Part shown: piece after piece, positions 8,226 through 17,230 of the stretch | How positions within the stretch are numbered: the stretch's first letter is position 1 | How the letters are laid out: each line of letters starts with the position of its first letter | From: Clostridiales bacterium COT073_COT-073 | GTDB lineage: Bacteria; Bacillota; Clostridia; Lachnospirales; Vallitaleaceae | Direction: 5' to 3' | NCBI GenBank assembly: GCA_003858485.1 | Contig: RQYD01000016.1 | Span: 48,523 to 112,522 of the forward strand | Length of the DNA stretch: 64,000 bases | Translations under genes and position numbers: made by a program | Notes under the pieces: generated by a model | Told to the model about the DNA's origin: nothing | Database searches by the model: none | Seen by the model: only the letters and a program-made list of their open reading frames with translations

Positions 8226-9637
8226 TTAAATTTAATAATCTTTCCTTTATCTATGAAGGATATGAAACGGAATGTTTAAAAAATGTCAATTTCACCATTG
8301 AGCAGGGTGAAGTAGTCCTTTTAACCGGGCTTTCCGGCTCAGGTAAGTCTACGGTTTTAAAATGTTTAAATGGTTTAATTCCTCATTTATATGAAGGTAA
8401 ACTCAGTGGAACCATTCTGCTCAACGGCCTTCCCATGGCTGATTTGTCGGCCGGTGATATCAATCAGACAATTGGCTGCGTATTTCAAAATCCACGCAGT
8501 CAGTTTTTTACAACCTCAACCTTGAGTGAACTGGCCTTTGCTATGGAAAATTATGGTATTCCGTATGAAGAAATGCAAAAGCAAATTGCCAGCCTAAGTG
8601 AGCGCTTTCATTTACAGCCAATCCTGGATCGGGATATTTTTCAAATTTCCAGCGGCGAAAGACAGCGGCTCAGCTTGGCCTGCTCTTTCAGTTTAAACCC
8701 GAAAATCCTGTTGTTTGATGAACCTTCTTCTAACCTGGATTATGCTATGACCATGCAAATCGGCGAATATATCCGGAATTTCAAAGAACAGGGCTACTCC
8801 ATTTTAGTAGCAGATCATCGTTACTTTTATTTAAACAATTTGCTGGATAAGGTGATTGTCCTGGAAAGCGGAACTGTTAGCGGAATCTATACCGAAACAG
8901 AATTTAAAAACAGTGATTACCCACTTCGTCAATTTACTTTATTTGATACCGACTATCCGCTTTTATCCTATGATCCGGAAGAAACCTATTTGGAATTAAA
9001 AAATATTTCTTATCAAACCATTTTAAAAAACATTAGTTTTTCGGCCAGAAAACGGGAAGTAATTGCTATCCTCGGCAAAAATGGAGCCGGAAAAACTACT
9101 CTGGCCAAAGTAATCTGTGGAATGGAACCATCAACCAGTGGTCAATTAAACACTCCACCAGTTATGTTTATCATGCAGGACTCAGATTATCAGCTGTTTG
9201 GTACTTCTGCCGAAAATGAGTTGAGCATTTGTCCCCATCCGGTCAGCCGGGAACAGATCCATCAGGCTTTGGACCGGGTCGGACTTTTACCCTTGCGTCA
9301 CCGCCATCCCTTCAATCTGTCCGGTGGTGAAAAGCAAAGATTGCAGATTGCAGCCGCAACGGTTTCTCAAAATAAAGTCATTATTTTTGACGAACCGACC
9401 TCCGGCCTTGATTATTACTCAATGCATGCTGTTTCCGATTTAATCTCAGAGCTGGCTGATCGCTGCTGTCTATTAATCATTTCGCATGATTACGAGTTTA
9501 TCCGGAAAACGGCCAATCGGATCATTTATTTAGCCGATGGTCAAATCCAGGCAGATTTTGTTTTGACTGCCGAAACAACCTCGCAAGTTGCAGCTATTTT
9601 TCATCAAATGAAAGGAGAAAATCATGAAAACCCTTAA
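8222..9637 (+). CDS. ECF transporter ATPase with two fused nucleotide-binding domains
   Basis: 471 residues from the ATG at 8222, which overlaps the T-component stop and follows GGGGAGG; a longer upstream reading is unlikely. Domain 1 (about 1-235) has Walker A GLSGSGKST, signature SSGERQR and Walker B ILLFDEPSSNLD. Domain 2 (about 260-470) has GKNGAGKTT, LSGGEKQR and VIIFDEPTSGLD. The first signature is ISSGE rather than LSGGE. Both ATPases in one chain would replace the separate EcfA1/EcfA2 pair and serve a dedicated transporter. It overlaps the S component by 14 bases. Confidence 0.9.
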   Translation: MIKFNNLSFIYEGYETECLKNVNFTIEQGEVVLLTGLSGSGKSTVLKCLNGLIPHLYEGKLSGTILLNGLPMADLSAGDINQTIGCVFQNPRSQFFTTSTLSELAFAMENYGIPYEEMQKQIASLSERFHLQPILDRDIFQISSGERQRLSLACSFSLNPKILLFDEPSSNLDYAMTMQIGEYIRNFKEQGYSILVADHRYFYLNNLLDKVIVLESGTVSGIYTETEFKNSDYPLRQFTLFDTDYPLLSYDPEETYLELKNISYQTILKNISFSARKREVIAILGKNGAGKTTLAKVICGMEPSTSGQLNTPPVMFIMQDSDYQLFGTSAENELSICPHPVSREQIHQALDRVGLLPLRHRHPFNLSGGEKQRLQIAAATVSQNKVIIFDEPTSGLDYYSMHAVSDLISELADRCCLLIISHDYEFIRKTANRIIYLADGQIQADFVLTAETTSQVAAIFHQMKGENHENP

Positions 9638-10214
9638 AATAAAAGATTATGTATTCCTGGCTATTATTTCCGCTCTTTATATGGTTATATACTTTATTAC
9701 AGCTTTTTCCAGTTCCGTCCTCGGTCCCTTTGGTCATAATATTTCACCAGGAGTTTTTGGACTGGTCGGCGGCACTATCATTTACTTTGTTGCTAAAAAA
9801 CTGGGAAAGATGTGGCAGTTCACTCTTCTGACCATCATTATCATGGGACTTTTCACCCTGATGGGTGGTGGTTATTTGCCTTGGTGGATCTGTTCAATTC
9901 TCACCGCCTTCCTGGCCGATCTGATAGTTTCGCGCAGCTCCGACTTTACTGTCTGGAAACTGGCACTGGCCTTTGCCATAATGCAAGTTGGTCAAACCGG
10001 CGGCTCCTTGATCCCGGTGATGTTTTTTGTTGACAGCTATCGCCAGGAATGGATTAGTCGCGGACAAAGTCCTGAATTTATGGATGCCAGCATTGCTGTT
10101 AGTCAAGGCGGTTATGCCCTGCTAACCATTTTGATTGTTTTTACTTTGTCATTTATCGGTATCTATCTGGGACATTTCATTTTAAGAAAACATTTTGATA
10201 ACCAAAATATGTAA
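9624..10214 (+). CDS. MptD-family ECF transporter S component (substrate-binding)
   Basis: 196 residues, about six transmembrane helices. The opening KIKDYVFLAIISALYMVIYF and the glycine-rich GPFGHNISPGVFGLVGGTI match the MptD/Trep_Strep family. This subunit sets specificity. In streptococci a related set (SiaFGH with SiaDE in the sia operon) imports heme, and the Fur-like box here agrees with heme or chelated iron, but the substrate is not shown by the sequence. RBS AAAGGAG lies inside the preceding gene. Confidence 0.8.
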   Translation: MKTLKIKDYVFLAIISALYMVIYFITAFSSSVLGPFGHNISPGVFGLVGGTIIYFVAKKLGKMWQFTLLTIIIMGLFTLMGGGYLPWWICSILTAFLADLIVSRSSDFTVWKLALAFAIMQVGQTGGSLIPVMFFVDSYRQEWISRGQSPEFMDASIAVSQGGYALLTILIVFTLSFIGIYLGHFILRKHFDNQNM

Positions 10215-10228
10215 GAAAGGAGGCACTT

Positions 10229-11992
10229 ATGCCAAAAGTATATCAAAAATTATTGCATTATGTACCAAAAGAAAAGTATTTGGCTTATATTGGTATTTTA
10301 TTGACCGCCATCTCCGCTCTGATTATTGTCGGGGCTTATTATGTATTGTATCTTTTTCTGAATCATCTCATCTTAGGGGGTGAAAGCAAAATCATGGCAG
10401 CCAGGCAATATTCCTTTGTTATCGCCGGTATGCTGGCTGTTGGAACAATGCTGTATTTCATTTCAGTTTATGTTACTCATATCCTGGGATTTCGTCTGGA
10501 AGCTAACTTTCGCAAAAAAGGTGTTGATGGTCTGGCCAATGCCAGTTTTCGTTTTTTTGACATGAACTCTTCCGGAACTGTACGTAAACTAATTGATGAT
10601 AATGCAGCTCAAACTCACCAAATTGTCGCTCATTTAATTCCGGATAATGCTTCGGCCATGCTAACGCCAATCGCGGTCTTAGTCCTGGGCTTTTTTATCA
10701 GTTTGAAAGTTGGATTGACACTGCTTATCTTAACCTTGGTTTCAATGGCCACACTATTTATGATGATGGGTGAGCAAACTTTTATGAAAACCTATCAGGC
10801 GGCACTGGAAAAATTAAGTGCTGAAACGGTTGAATATGTACGTGGAATGCAGGTAATTAAAATCTTTAAAGCGGATGTTACTTCATTTAAGGCATTGCAT
10901 CAATCCATTCGTGATTACTCCAAATATGCACTTGATTATGCCATGAGTTGCAAAAGACCCTATGTTCTTTATCAACTTTTCTTCTTTGGCCTGATCCCTA
11001 TTTTAACGCCACTGGTTCTTTTTGGTTTGGACATCCAAAGCAATCCCAAACAATTGGCCGTCGAATTAATTATGGTTTTATTTTTAAGTGGTGTCATTTC
11101 GGTTGCCTTTATGAAAATTATGTATGTATCGATGTTTTCTTTTATGGGTATTGCAGCTGTCGAGAAATTGGAAAAAATCTTTAATGATATGCAAAAAGAC
11201 CGTTTAAACTTTGGTACGGAAACTCATTTTGCCCATTATAACATTGAGTTTGAAAATGTTACTTTTGGTTACACCGACGAACCGGTGATCAAAGACCTGA
11301 GTTTTGAATTAAAGGAAAATCACAGCTATGCTTTTGTTGGTGCCTCCGGCAGCGGTAAATCCACCATCGCTAAATTAATCTCCGGTTTTTACAAGGTCGA
11401 CAGCGGCACTATTAAAATTGGCGGATTGCCATTGGAATCATACACCGAAGAAGCACTGATTAAAAATATTGCCTTTGTCTTCCAGGATGCCAAGCTCTTT
11501 AAAACCAGTATTTTGGAAAATGTCAAAATGGCCAATCGTAACGCCAGTGATGAAGATGCTTTAAAAGCTCTGCATTTGGCCGGCTGTGAGCCTGTTTTAA
11601 ATAAATTGAAAGACCGTGAGTATACCATGATCGGAGCTAAGGGGGTCTTTTTATCCGGTGGCGAAAAACAAAGAATCGCCATTGCCAGAGCAATCTTAAA
11701 AGATGCTAAGATCATTATTATGGATGAAGCCAGTGCGGCCGTTGATCCGGAAAATGAACATGAGCTGCAAAAAGCATTTGCCAATTTGATGAAAAATAAG
11801 ACTGTGTTAATGATTGCTCATCGCCTGAGCAGCATTCGCAAAGTGGATGAGATCATTGTGATGGAAGATGGTAAGATCATCGAGCGCGGCAATGATGAAA
11901 GCCTGATTGGTCAGGATAGCCGCTACCGTGCATTCCAGGAATTATATGGCCAAGCCAATGAATGGAGGGTTGTTTATGAAAAAAATATTTAA
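10229..11992 (+). CDS. ABC exporter-type half-transporter 1 (permease fused to ATPase)
   Basis: 587 residues. Six transmembrane helices in about 1-320; the ATPase domain at about 345-580 has Walker A GASGSGKST, signature LSGGEKQR, Walker B IIIMDEAS and the switch region AHR. RBS AAGGAGG. It overlaps the next gene by 17 bases and the pair should form a heterodimer. The fold is that of exporters, but pairs of this kind next to siderophore or heme importers (YbtPQ, IrtAB, SiaDE types) take part in uptake or in handling the chelator. The role here is inferred from the operon. Confidence 0.85.
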   Translation: MPKVYQKLLHYVPKEKYLAYIGILLTAISALIIVGAYYVLYLFLNHLILGGESKIMAARQYSFVIAGMLAVGTMLYFISVYVTHILGFRLEANFRKKGVDGLANASFRFFDMNSSGTVRKLIDDNAAQTHQIVAHLIPDNASAMLTPIAVLVLGFFISLKVGLTLLILTLVSMATLFMMMGEQTFMKTYQAALEKLSAETVEYVRGMQVIKIFKADVTSFKALHQSIRDYSKYALDYAMSCKRPYVLYQLFFFGLIPILTPLVLFGLDIQSNPKQLAVELIMVLFLSGVISVAFMKIMYVSMFSFMGIAAVEKLEKIFNDMQKDRLNFGTETHFAHYNIEFENVTFGYTDEPVIKDLSFELKENHSYAFVGASGSGKSTIAKLISGFYKVDSGTIKIGGLPLESYTEEALIKNIAFVFQDAKLFKTSILENVKMANRNASDEDALKALHLAGCEPVLNKLKDREYTMIGAKGVFLSGGEKQRIAIARAILKDAKIIIMDEASAAVDPENEHELQKAFANLMKNKTVLMIAHRLSSIRKVDEIIVMEDGKIIERGNDESLIGQDSRYRAFQELYGQANEWRVVYEKNI

Positions 11993-13697
11993 AAAACAAT
12001 TTGCTTTAACCGATCAAGGGGCTTCTGATTTAATAAAGTCTACGATTGCCTGTTTTATGATGTATGTTACCAATTTGTTGCCTGCCATTTTACTGATGAT
12101 GCTGGTTGACCAGTTTCTATTTGAGCATATAAGATCCAGAGGCTTATATATCGGTCTTTCGCTTGGTATTTTAGCAGTTATGTATTTGCTGCTTGGCCTG
12201 GAATATGATGCTCTTTATACCTCTACCTATAAAGAAGGCGAGAATTTAAGAGTAGGAATTGCTCAAAATCTGATAGGTTTACCTCTGTCTTTCTTTTCCA
12301 AACATGATTTATCCGATATTTCGCAAACCATTATGAAAGATGTGGATGCAATTGAACATGCACTAAGTCATGCCATGGCCAAAGTATCAGCATTCTTTCT
12401 TTTTCTGCCACTGGTTTCTGTCCTGTTATTAATCGGTAACTTTAAGTTAGGCTTAGCCGTTGTCCTGCCTATTCTTTTCTTTTTTGCCTTTACCTGGCAG
12501 TCCAAACAAGTACAAATCAAAGAACATAAAAAATATTATGCTCAATTGCGTGCCAATTCCGAAAGCTTTCAGGAAGCAATTGAAATGCAGCAGGATATTA
12601 AAAGTTATGGATTGGGAAATGAAGTTCGACAAAAATTGTACCAGCAGATTGACCAAGGGGAAAAGATTCAGTTAACTGCTGAAAAACGTGTATTTGTACC
12701 AATAGCGATTTCTAATTTCTTTTTACAATTATGTCTGGGCATTGTGATTGTAGTTGGAATTAATCTATATATTGCCGAAGAAATCAGCCTTCTCTATTTC
12801 CTTGGCTATCTCCTGGCTACTATGCGTATTAAGGAAGCAATTGACACTTCCGCCCAAAATATAGCCGAACTCTTTTATTTGGATGCTCAAATTCAAAGGA
12901 TCAATGAAATTCGTAATACTGAGATTCAGACCGGAGAAGAAGTTAATTTACAGACTTATGATATTGAACTGAAAAATGTATCATTTTCATATAATGAAGA
13001 TACCGAAGTCCTAAAAGACGTCAGTTTTACTGCCGGTCAAGGACAGGTAACCGCTCTGGTCGGCATGAGTGGCTGTGGCAAAACCAGTATTCTGCGCCTG
13101 GTTTCCCGACTGTATGATTATGATAGTGGTAAAATTCTGATTGGCGGAAAAGATATTAAGGAAATTTCAACCGATTCGCTGTTTGAAAATATTTCCATCG
13201 TTTTTCAGGATGTGACTTTATTTAACAGCTCAGTTTTAGAAAATATCCGGATCGGCCGCCGGGAAGCAACGGATGAAGAAGTAAAGGCCGCCGCCCGATT
13301 AGCTAATTGCGAAGAATTCATCAATAAACTGCCAAATGGCTATGACAGCCTAATTGGAGAAAATGGTGCCAGCCTGTCGGGCGGCGAAAGACAACGTCTA
13401 TCCATTGCCAGAGCTTTCCTCAAAAACTCACCCATTATCATTTTAGATGAAATTGCATCTGCACTTGATGTCGAAAATGAAAAGAAAATCCAGGACAGCC
13501 TAAATCAATTAATCAAAGATAAAACCGTGCTGATTATTACTCACCGAATGAAGTCCATTGAAAATGTCGATAAAATTGTGGTCATTGACCAAGGTAAAGT
13601 AGAATCCTATGGTAAACATAAAGAACTACTGACTAAATCACCGATTTACCAAAGTCTAGTTCAAAATGCCAAATTAGCAGAAAACTTTCAATATTAA
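11976..13697 (+). CDS. ABC exporter-type half-transporter 2 (permease fused to ATPase)
   Basis: 573 residues from the ATG at 11976, supported by GGAGGG; an earlier GTG in the same frame at 11907 lies inside the first half-transporter and is unlikely. Membrane domain about 1-320. The ATPase has Walker A GMSGCGKT, signature LSGGERQR, Walker B IIILDEIAS and THR. In DEIAS an isoleucine replaces the usual alanine after the catalytic glutamate. Last gene of the iron-box operon; five bases later lies the long hairpin at 13702-13756. Confidence 0.85.
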   Translation: MKKIFKKQFALTDQGASDLIKSTIACFMMYVTNLLPAILLMMLVDQFLFEHIRSRGLYIGLSLGILAVMYLLLGLEYDALYTSTYKEGENLRVGIAQNLIGLPLSFFSKHDLSDISQTIMKDVDAIEHALSHAMAKVSAFFLFLPLVSVLLLIGNFKLGLAVVLPILFFFAFTWQSKQVQIKEHKKYYAQLRANSESFQEAIEMQQDIKSYGLGNEVRQKLYQQIDQGEKIQLTAEKRVFVPIAISNFFLQLCLGIVIVVGINLYIAEEISLLYFLGYLLATMRIKEAIDTSAQNIAELFYLDAQIQRINEIRNTEIQTGEEVNLQTYDIELKNVSFSYNEDTEVLKDVSFTAGQGQVTALVGMSGCGKTSILRLVSRLYDYDSGKILIGGKDIKEISTDSLFENISIVFQDVTLFNSSVLENIRIGRREATDEEVKAAARLANCEEFINKLPNGYDSLIGENGASLSGGERQRLSIARAFLKNSPIIILDEIASALDVENEKKIQDSLNQLIKDKTVLIITHRMKSIENVDKIVVIDQGKVESYGKHKELLTKSPIYQSLVQNAKLAENFQY

Positions 13698-13701
13698 TTA
13701 A

Positions 13702-13756
13702 GATAGCGAATTTGCCTATACTCTGACTTGCTGGCGATGTAGGTAAATTCGCTATC
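13702..13756. repeat. Conserved-loop hairpin, copy A
   Basis: Arms GATAGCGAATTTGCCTA and TAGGTAAATTCGCTATC enclose a loop around CTCTGACTTGCTGGCGAT. The loop matches copies B-E while the stem sequence is different, so base pairing rather than sequence is kept. No T run follows, so it is not an ordinary terminator, though it ends the transporter operon. Confidence 0.8.
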
Positions 13757-14131
13757 CTATCTCTTGATCATAAGCAAACCTATGCTAATTTCTCTGATAA
13801 TGTCCGGTGTTTGCCTATACTCTGGCTTACGATATAGTCACACCGGGTATTATCTCAAACACAGGAAAATACAACCCAGAAAGCTTTTTGATTTACTGTT
13901 CTCTGTCAGATTTTTTCTATCTTTAGTATTTTTTCTCAAAATGTCTATTGAATAGTTCCATAAGTATAGGAGATGTTGCCGTCGTAGTAACCAATAATAC
14001 AGCTGAAATATTTTCTCTTAATCAAAGACACAATCGCAACAATTAAATTCGTACTGTTTCTTAAATTGCTATATTAATAATTTTTTATTTAGTGGTTTTA
14101 GGTTGACAAACTGGGAGTTAATTCTCCTTTC
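13757..14131. other. Accessory-element debris including conserved-loop hairpin copy B
   Basis: A degenerate hairpin copy (13796-13854; arms GATAATGTCCGGTG and CACCGGGTATTATC, flank TCTCAAACA) and shreds of the TnpW module follow each other. On the minus strand at about 13950-14060 a frame reading LIVAIVSLIKRKYFSCIIG ends in a stop without any start, the tail of a lost gene. GACAAACTGGGAGTT (14104-14118) is a flank also found after other cargo genes of the island. Confidence 0.5.
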
Positions 14132-14647
14132 TCATAAATCAATATCTATCTCATAACTATCATCAATAAATATGATATTTGCATTATGCTTTTTTGCATT
14201 TGTAAAAAATTGAGCATTATCTTCTAAAACGCTTTCCATCGTACACCATTCATCATTTATGCGACTTTCTACGGCACTTGCATATTTTTTTATACTATCA
14301 AAATTATTCTCAATATAGTTTTGACTCATCACAAGGCAGTAATATCTGATATTATCAAGATATTCTTTTGCAAAATCATTAGTCCAATCAAAAGGGATAT
14401 AACACCCTTCAATAATAAGATTTTGCTTATTCTCTATGGCAGTCTTAATTATTTCACGAACAATCGGCCACAGATACTTTGTGAGCTTATCATCATCTTC
14501 GAGTGAAAGTTTGGTATAGCCGCTACGAATTAAACCCATTTTCAAATGGTCTATCGATAAATAAGGATATTTATACTTTTCAAGTAATTTTTGAGCAAGC
14601 ACAGTCTTACCTGTGTGTGATGCACCTGTTATTAAAATAATCATCAT
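14132..14647 (-). CDS. P-loop kinase-like protein, cargo of the island
   Basis: About 171 residues starting at one of two adjacent ATG codons (14647 or 14644), since GGAG overlaps the farther ATG at 14656. Walker A is GASHTGKT near the N-terminus. LIIEGCYIPFDW and NIIFIDDSYEID resemble the acceptor and lid regions of small AAA-type nucleotide or metabolite kinases. The substrate cannot be named. The gene is followed by the flank motif shared with other cargo genes. Confidence 0.65.
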   Translation of the reverse strand: MMIILITGASHTGKTVLAQKLLEKYKYPYLSIDHLKMGLIRSGYTKLSLEDDDKLTKYLWPIVREIIKTAIENKQNLIIEGCYIPFDWTNDFAKEYLDNIRYYCLVMSQNYIENNFDSIKKYASAVESRINDEWCTMESVLEDNAQFFTNAKKHNANIIFIDDSYEIDIDL

Positions 14648-14721
14648 TTTCTCCATTTTTCACAGAAAATCATCTGTTTTTTCATATAGAAATTTGCAAG
14701 AAAAATCTTTGTCGTTCTCCC

Positions 14722-15171
14722 CTATTTCTCAGTGTATTTCTCCCGAATCCACTTTCTCCATCTTGATTGACGATATCGATAAAACAACTGCACAAACAAA
14801 TATACAAAGACAGTCACAACTCCTGCCTCGATATCTATTTGATCACAATACTTTGTTTTTTGCTCGCCCAAAGGCGCAATCGTGATGAGATGATCCCATT
14901 TTGAGATGCGATCGCCCTTCCCATTATCCCTTATCGTCATAGCATCAAGATCTTTTTCAATGCAGATCCAATATTTCCCAAGCGGAAGAACACCGAATAA
15001 AAACATCTTCATCTCATAATTTTTTTGTTTCCAACGCTTGTTCCAACATCGGTTGCAAGGCACAAATTTCATCAAAGGCGCTGTAATGTATAAAAAGCTG
15101 CTCGTCTTTTGAACTTCTTCAAACAGCCACTTTGCCGAACACTCAAATACAGTTTCCACAGTTACTCTCAT
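14722..15171 (-). CDS. SRPBCC-fold (START/polyketide-cyclase-like) protein
   Basis: 149 residues. The pattern MRVTVETVFECSAKWLFEE, then LPLGKYWICIE, WDHLITIAP and YCDQIDIEAGVVT is typical of small SRPBCC ligand-binding proteins of Firmicutes; the C-terminal helix is FYRYRQSRWRKW. The stretch FVPCNRCWNKRWKQK is unusual for the family and may be a local frameshift pair. RBS AAGGAGAG. Ligand unknown. Confidence 0.65.
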   Translation of the reverse strand: MRVTVETVFECSAKWLFEEVQKTSSFLYITAPLMKFVPCNRCWNKRWKQKNYEMKMFLFGVLPLGKYWICIEKDLDAMTIRDNGKGDRISKWDHLITIAPLGEQKTKYCDQIDIEAGVVTVFVYLFVQLFYRYRQSRWRKWIREKYTEK

Positions 15172-15348
15172 AGGCTCTCCTTAATTTCAAATTTGTTTCT
15201 CTACATTTGCTAACATTGTACTACTTTTTTGCTCTTTTTTATAGTCCTAAATTTTGGCTTTTGCTCTGAGTCGGTTCCTTTGAATATTCCTGTCACTGCT
15301 CGATACAGATCTTAATTTTTTCTGATCGTTCTACTTCTTCTCGTATTT

Positions 15349-15642
15349 CTAATATTTGATTGTATGGCCTCTTTTCTCTTTCTTCAAAATCTCAACTTCC
15401 GATTTCCATTTAGATGTATTTAAGTTTTTGCTTTCTCCTAAATGCTCTTTCAGATATTTCCCTGCACTTTCAAACAAAGTAGCCTCTGCAGTATACTCAT
15501 TATAAAAATCTTCCTGTTTACTTTTCTTTAAATTGGTATAGACTTTGTAGGTATCTTTATATTTCAAATACTTCTCTGCTTGGTCAATAAGTTTGTTTTT
15601 AGCATCAATACTCTTTTGGTGTCTTTGATAGTTCTTGTAGTC
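15349..15642 (-). pseudogene. Relaxase (MobA/MobL-type) internal fragment
   Basis: The frame reads DYKNYQRHQKSIDAKNKL and continues into YKDTYKVYTNLKKSKQEDF and YNEYTAEATLFESAGKYLKE, the C-terminal helical region of relaxases from clostridial conjugative elements. There is no start codon; a TAA stands just upstream and the nicking domain is absent. It overlaps, in another frame, the 3-prime end of the DUF3847 gene, so the two were fused by a deletion. Confidence 0.65.
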
Positions 15643-15899
15643 TTATAGTCCTTATCCCTTAATTCTGACATGCTTTCCTTTAATTCAACTAAAGAAGTGA
15701 TGAGCTGATAAAATTCATCTTTGGTTAATTCTTTGCTTTCGGTAAAAATACTTTCAAATACTCCTCCTTTTTCATAAAGGCATCTATCTATCTTCTTTCG
15801 TTCCTCCTCTTTCTGCTGACTGATGAGTTTTTTCCTTTTGTTTTGTAACTGCTTGATTTCTTCTTCTGCCATTAAAATTTTTTCTTCTATGTTTTTCAT
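15564..15899 (-). CDS. DUF3847-like conjugative-element protein with scrambled C-terminus
   Basis: 111 residues. Residues 1-72 are a coiled-coil-rich small protein (AEEEIKQLQNKRKKLISQ, then GGVFESIF and ELTKDEFYQL) that resembles DUF3847 proteins encoded beside relaxase genes on integrative elements. After about residue 75 the frame runs out of register through relaxase DNA (KTTRTIKDTKRVLMLK), so the natural C-terminus has been lost. It shows that an integrative or mobilizable element once sat here. Confidence 0.55.
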   Translation of the reverse strand: MKNIEEKILMAEEEIKQLQNKRKKLISQQKEEERKKIDRCLYEKGGVFESIFTESKELTKDEFYQLITSLVELKESMSELRDKDYKTTRTIKDTKRVLMLKTNLLTKQRSI

Positions 15900-15933
15900 T
15901 TTCTTTGTCCTTTCTTCTAAAATCTGAGCAATG

Positions 15934-15966
15934 AAAAAAACAGTAAACCGATTTGATTTACTGTTT
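15934..15966 (-). terminator. Terminator with arms AAACAGTAAA/TTTACTGTTT, copy 1
   Basis: The hairpin is followed on the minus strand by a T run. Near-identical hairpins stand at 17231-17263 and 20386-20417, each just after a minus-strand cargo gene. Confidence 0.75.
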
Positions 15967-16044
15967 CGTGAATCGCTATGCTATAGCCTCTTATTTGGTT
16001 GTTTGAGTTCGATAAACTAAGAGTTAACACATCGGAATCCAGCT

Positions 16045-16563
16045 TTATTGCCGTAATGTCCATCTGGTCGTTGGCTCAATAACATTCCCTAAAGCATCAT
16101 AAAAATGAACGGCAGTATTAGACCTCTCGCAAATAGGACCCTTTATGTTCTCCATTACAGAAGCTTCCCTGCCATCCTCAAATTCAATTCTGCTGACTAT
16201 GTTGTCTTTGTTCATCGCAACATATGCAGTACCATATTTTCCGCAATCAAAAACTCGGATGCCGTCTATTTCAGTCAAACCTCCACTCTGCAAAAAGTGC
16301 CAACCGAAATACAGTCCACCTCTCTTTACATAAATAAAGTATTTGGCATCCGAATAATCCTTCATATACATAACGCCTACATAGAGTGATTTGTTATCTG
16401 ATGCACTGATTGTTTGATAATCCTGTGCATTCCATGAAACGGTTTCTGCCTGTTTAGCATTAATCTTATCTTCTGAAATTCCAACTCTATCCTTAAAATA
16501 AAAGCCACAATAGAACAACAGAATGATAACTCCCAAACCAACAACAACTTTAGTCTTCTTCAT
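16045..16563 (-). CDS. Membrane-anchored protein of unknown function, island cargo
   Basis: 172 residues. Residues 6-25 form an uncleaved membrane anchor (VVVGLGVIILLFYCGFYF); the remainder would be extracellular, rich in beta-strand residues. GGAGGTGGTTGA precedes the ATG. An extended -10 promoter at 16609-16637, the outer end of the upstream TnpW module, reads directly into it, and terminator copy 1 follows it at 15934-15966. Not recognised. Confidence 0.65.
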   Translation of the reverse strand: MKKTKVVVGLGVIILLFYCGFYFKDRVGISEDKINAKQAETVSWNAQDYQTISASDNKSLYVGVMYMKDYSDAKYFIYVKRGGLYFGWHFLQSGGLTEIDGIRVFDCGKYGTAYVAMNKDNIVSRIEFEDGREASVMENIKGPICERSNTAVHFYDALGNVIEPTTRWTLRQ

Positions 16564-16608
16564 TCAACCACCTCCAAATTCTAATTTTTCTCTCTAATAT
16601 TTTAGGAT

Positions 16609-16637
16609 ATTATACCATTTTTAAAGCATTTTTTCCA
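16609..16637 (-). promoter_or_regulatory. Extended -10 promoter at the end of TnpW module 1
   Basis: TGGTATAAT (16609-16617) with TGGAAA 17 bases upstream (16632-16637). It faces the cargo gene that starts at 16563. The same sequence is at 18662-18690. Confidence 0.6.
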
Positions 16638-16729
16638 CTGTTAGATTTCCTACGACTTTGCTATCATATCTTTCAAGAAAACATATTGAAAAGAACAGAA
16701 AGGCAGGATACATAGCAGTCTGTTTTTCT

Positions 16730-16920
16730 CTATTCTTTCTTTTCCGCTTGTACTACCTTTAACAGCTTTTCTTGAAAGGTATCCTCGTTATCTTTGTCAA
16801 AATATATCCCGGTTACAAAGGTCTTTCCTCTAATCTTTTTGTTACAATGCCGTCAGGTTTTCGGGGTTGTTGTTCTTCTGTCTGTATTTCTTTATTATCT
16901 GTTTTTTCGTTTTCGGTCAT
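16730..16920 (-). pseudogene. tnpW: tnpW, frameshifted copy
   Basis: The first 29 codons read MTENEKTDNKEIQTEEQQPR and on to IVTK, then a single A is missing from a homopolymer compared with the intact copy at 18783-18974, giving an early stop. The remaining sequence still encodes KTFVTGIYFDKDNEDTFQEK in another frame. Confidence 0.75.
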
Positions 16921-16942
16921 TGGGTTCCTTCTTTTACTTGCA

Positions 16943-16972
16943 CAAAAAAAGATTTCCTGTACTTAGGAAACC
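16943..16972 (-). terminator. Attenuator-like hairpin ahead of tnpW, copy 1
   Basis: GGTTTCCT and AGGAAATC arms followed by seven T on the minus strand, 25 bases before the tnpW start. Also at 18997-19026 and 22413-22444, always between the long hairpin and tnpW, so read-through rather than end of transcript is probably being controlled. Confidence 0.65.
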
Positions 16973-16997
16973 TCTTTTAGTCTTGGCTAACTTTCCT

Positions 16998-17062
16998 GAT
17001 AATGCCCGATGTTTGACTATACTCTGGCTTGCCAGCGATATAGTCAAACACCGGGCATTATC
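16998..17062. repeat. Conserved-loop hairpin, copy C
   Basis: A stem of about 24 base pairs with one mismatch (arms begin GATAATGCCCGATG and end CACCGGGCATTATC). At the apex sits a small inner hairpin CTGGC-TT-GCCAG. Confidence 0.85.
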
Positions 17063-17230
17063 TCAAACACCTGCAATCATAAATCAGCTTGAATTCCCAA
17101 ATAATCCTATAGGCAAATAAAGCCATTTAATAAAATACAAAAAGAAAACAGCACACGGAAATGCAACCCAGAGAGCGTTTTGTCAAGTGCCTTTTTATGT
17201 TTATGGACGTTTTTTTGAAAATTGAGCAAC

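Noticed and set aside
11907..11975. Longer N-terminus for the second ABC half-transporter
   Set aside because: The GTG at 11907 has no ribosome site and lies in the previous gene; GGAGGG serves the ATG at 11976.
13702..13756. Ordinary rho-independent terminator
   Set aside because: The stem is long and perfect but no T run follows, and the loop is conserved with mobile-element hairpins, so it is listed as a repeat.
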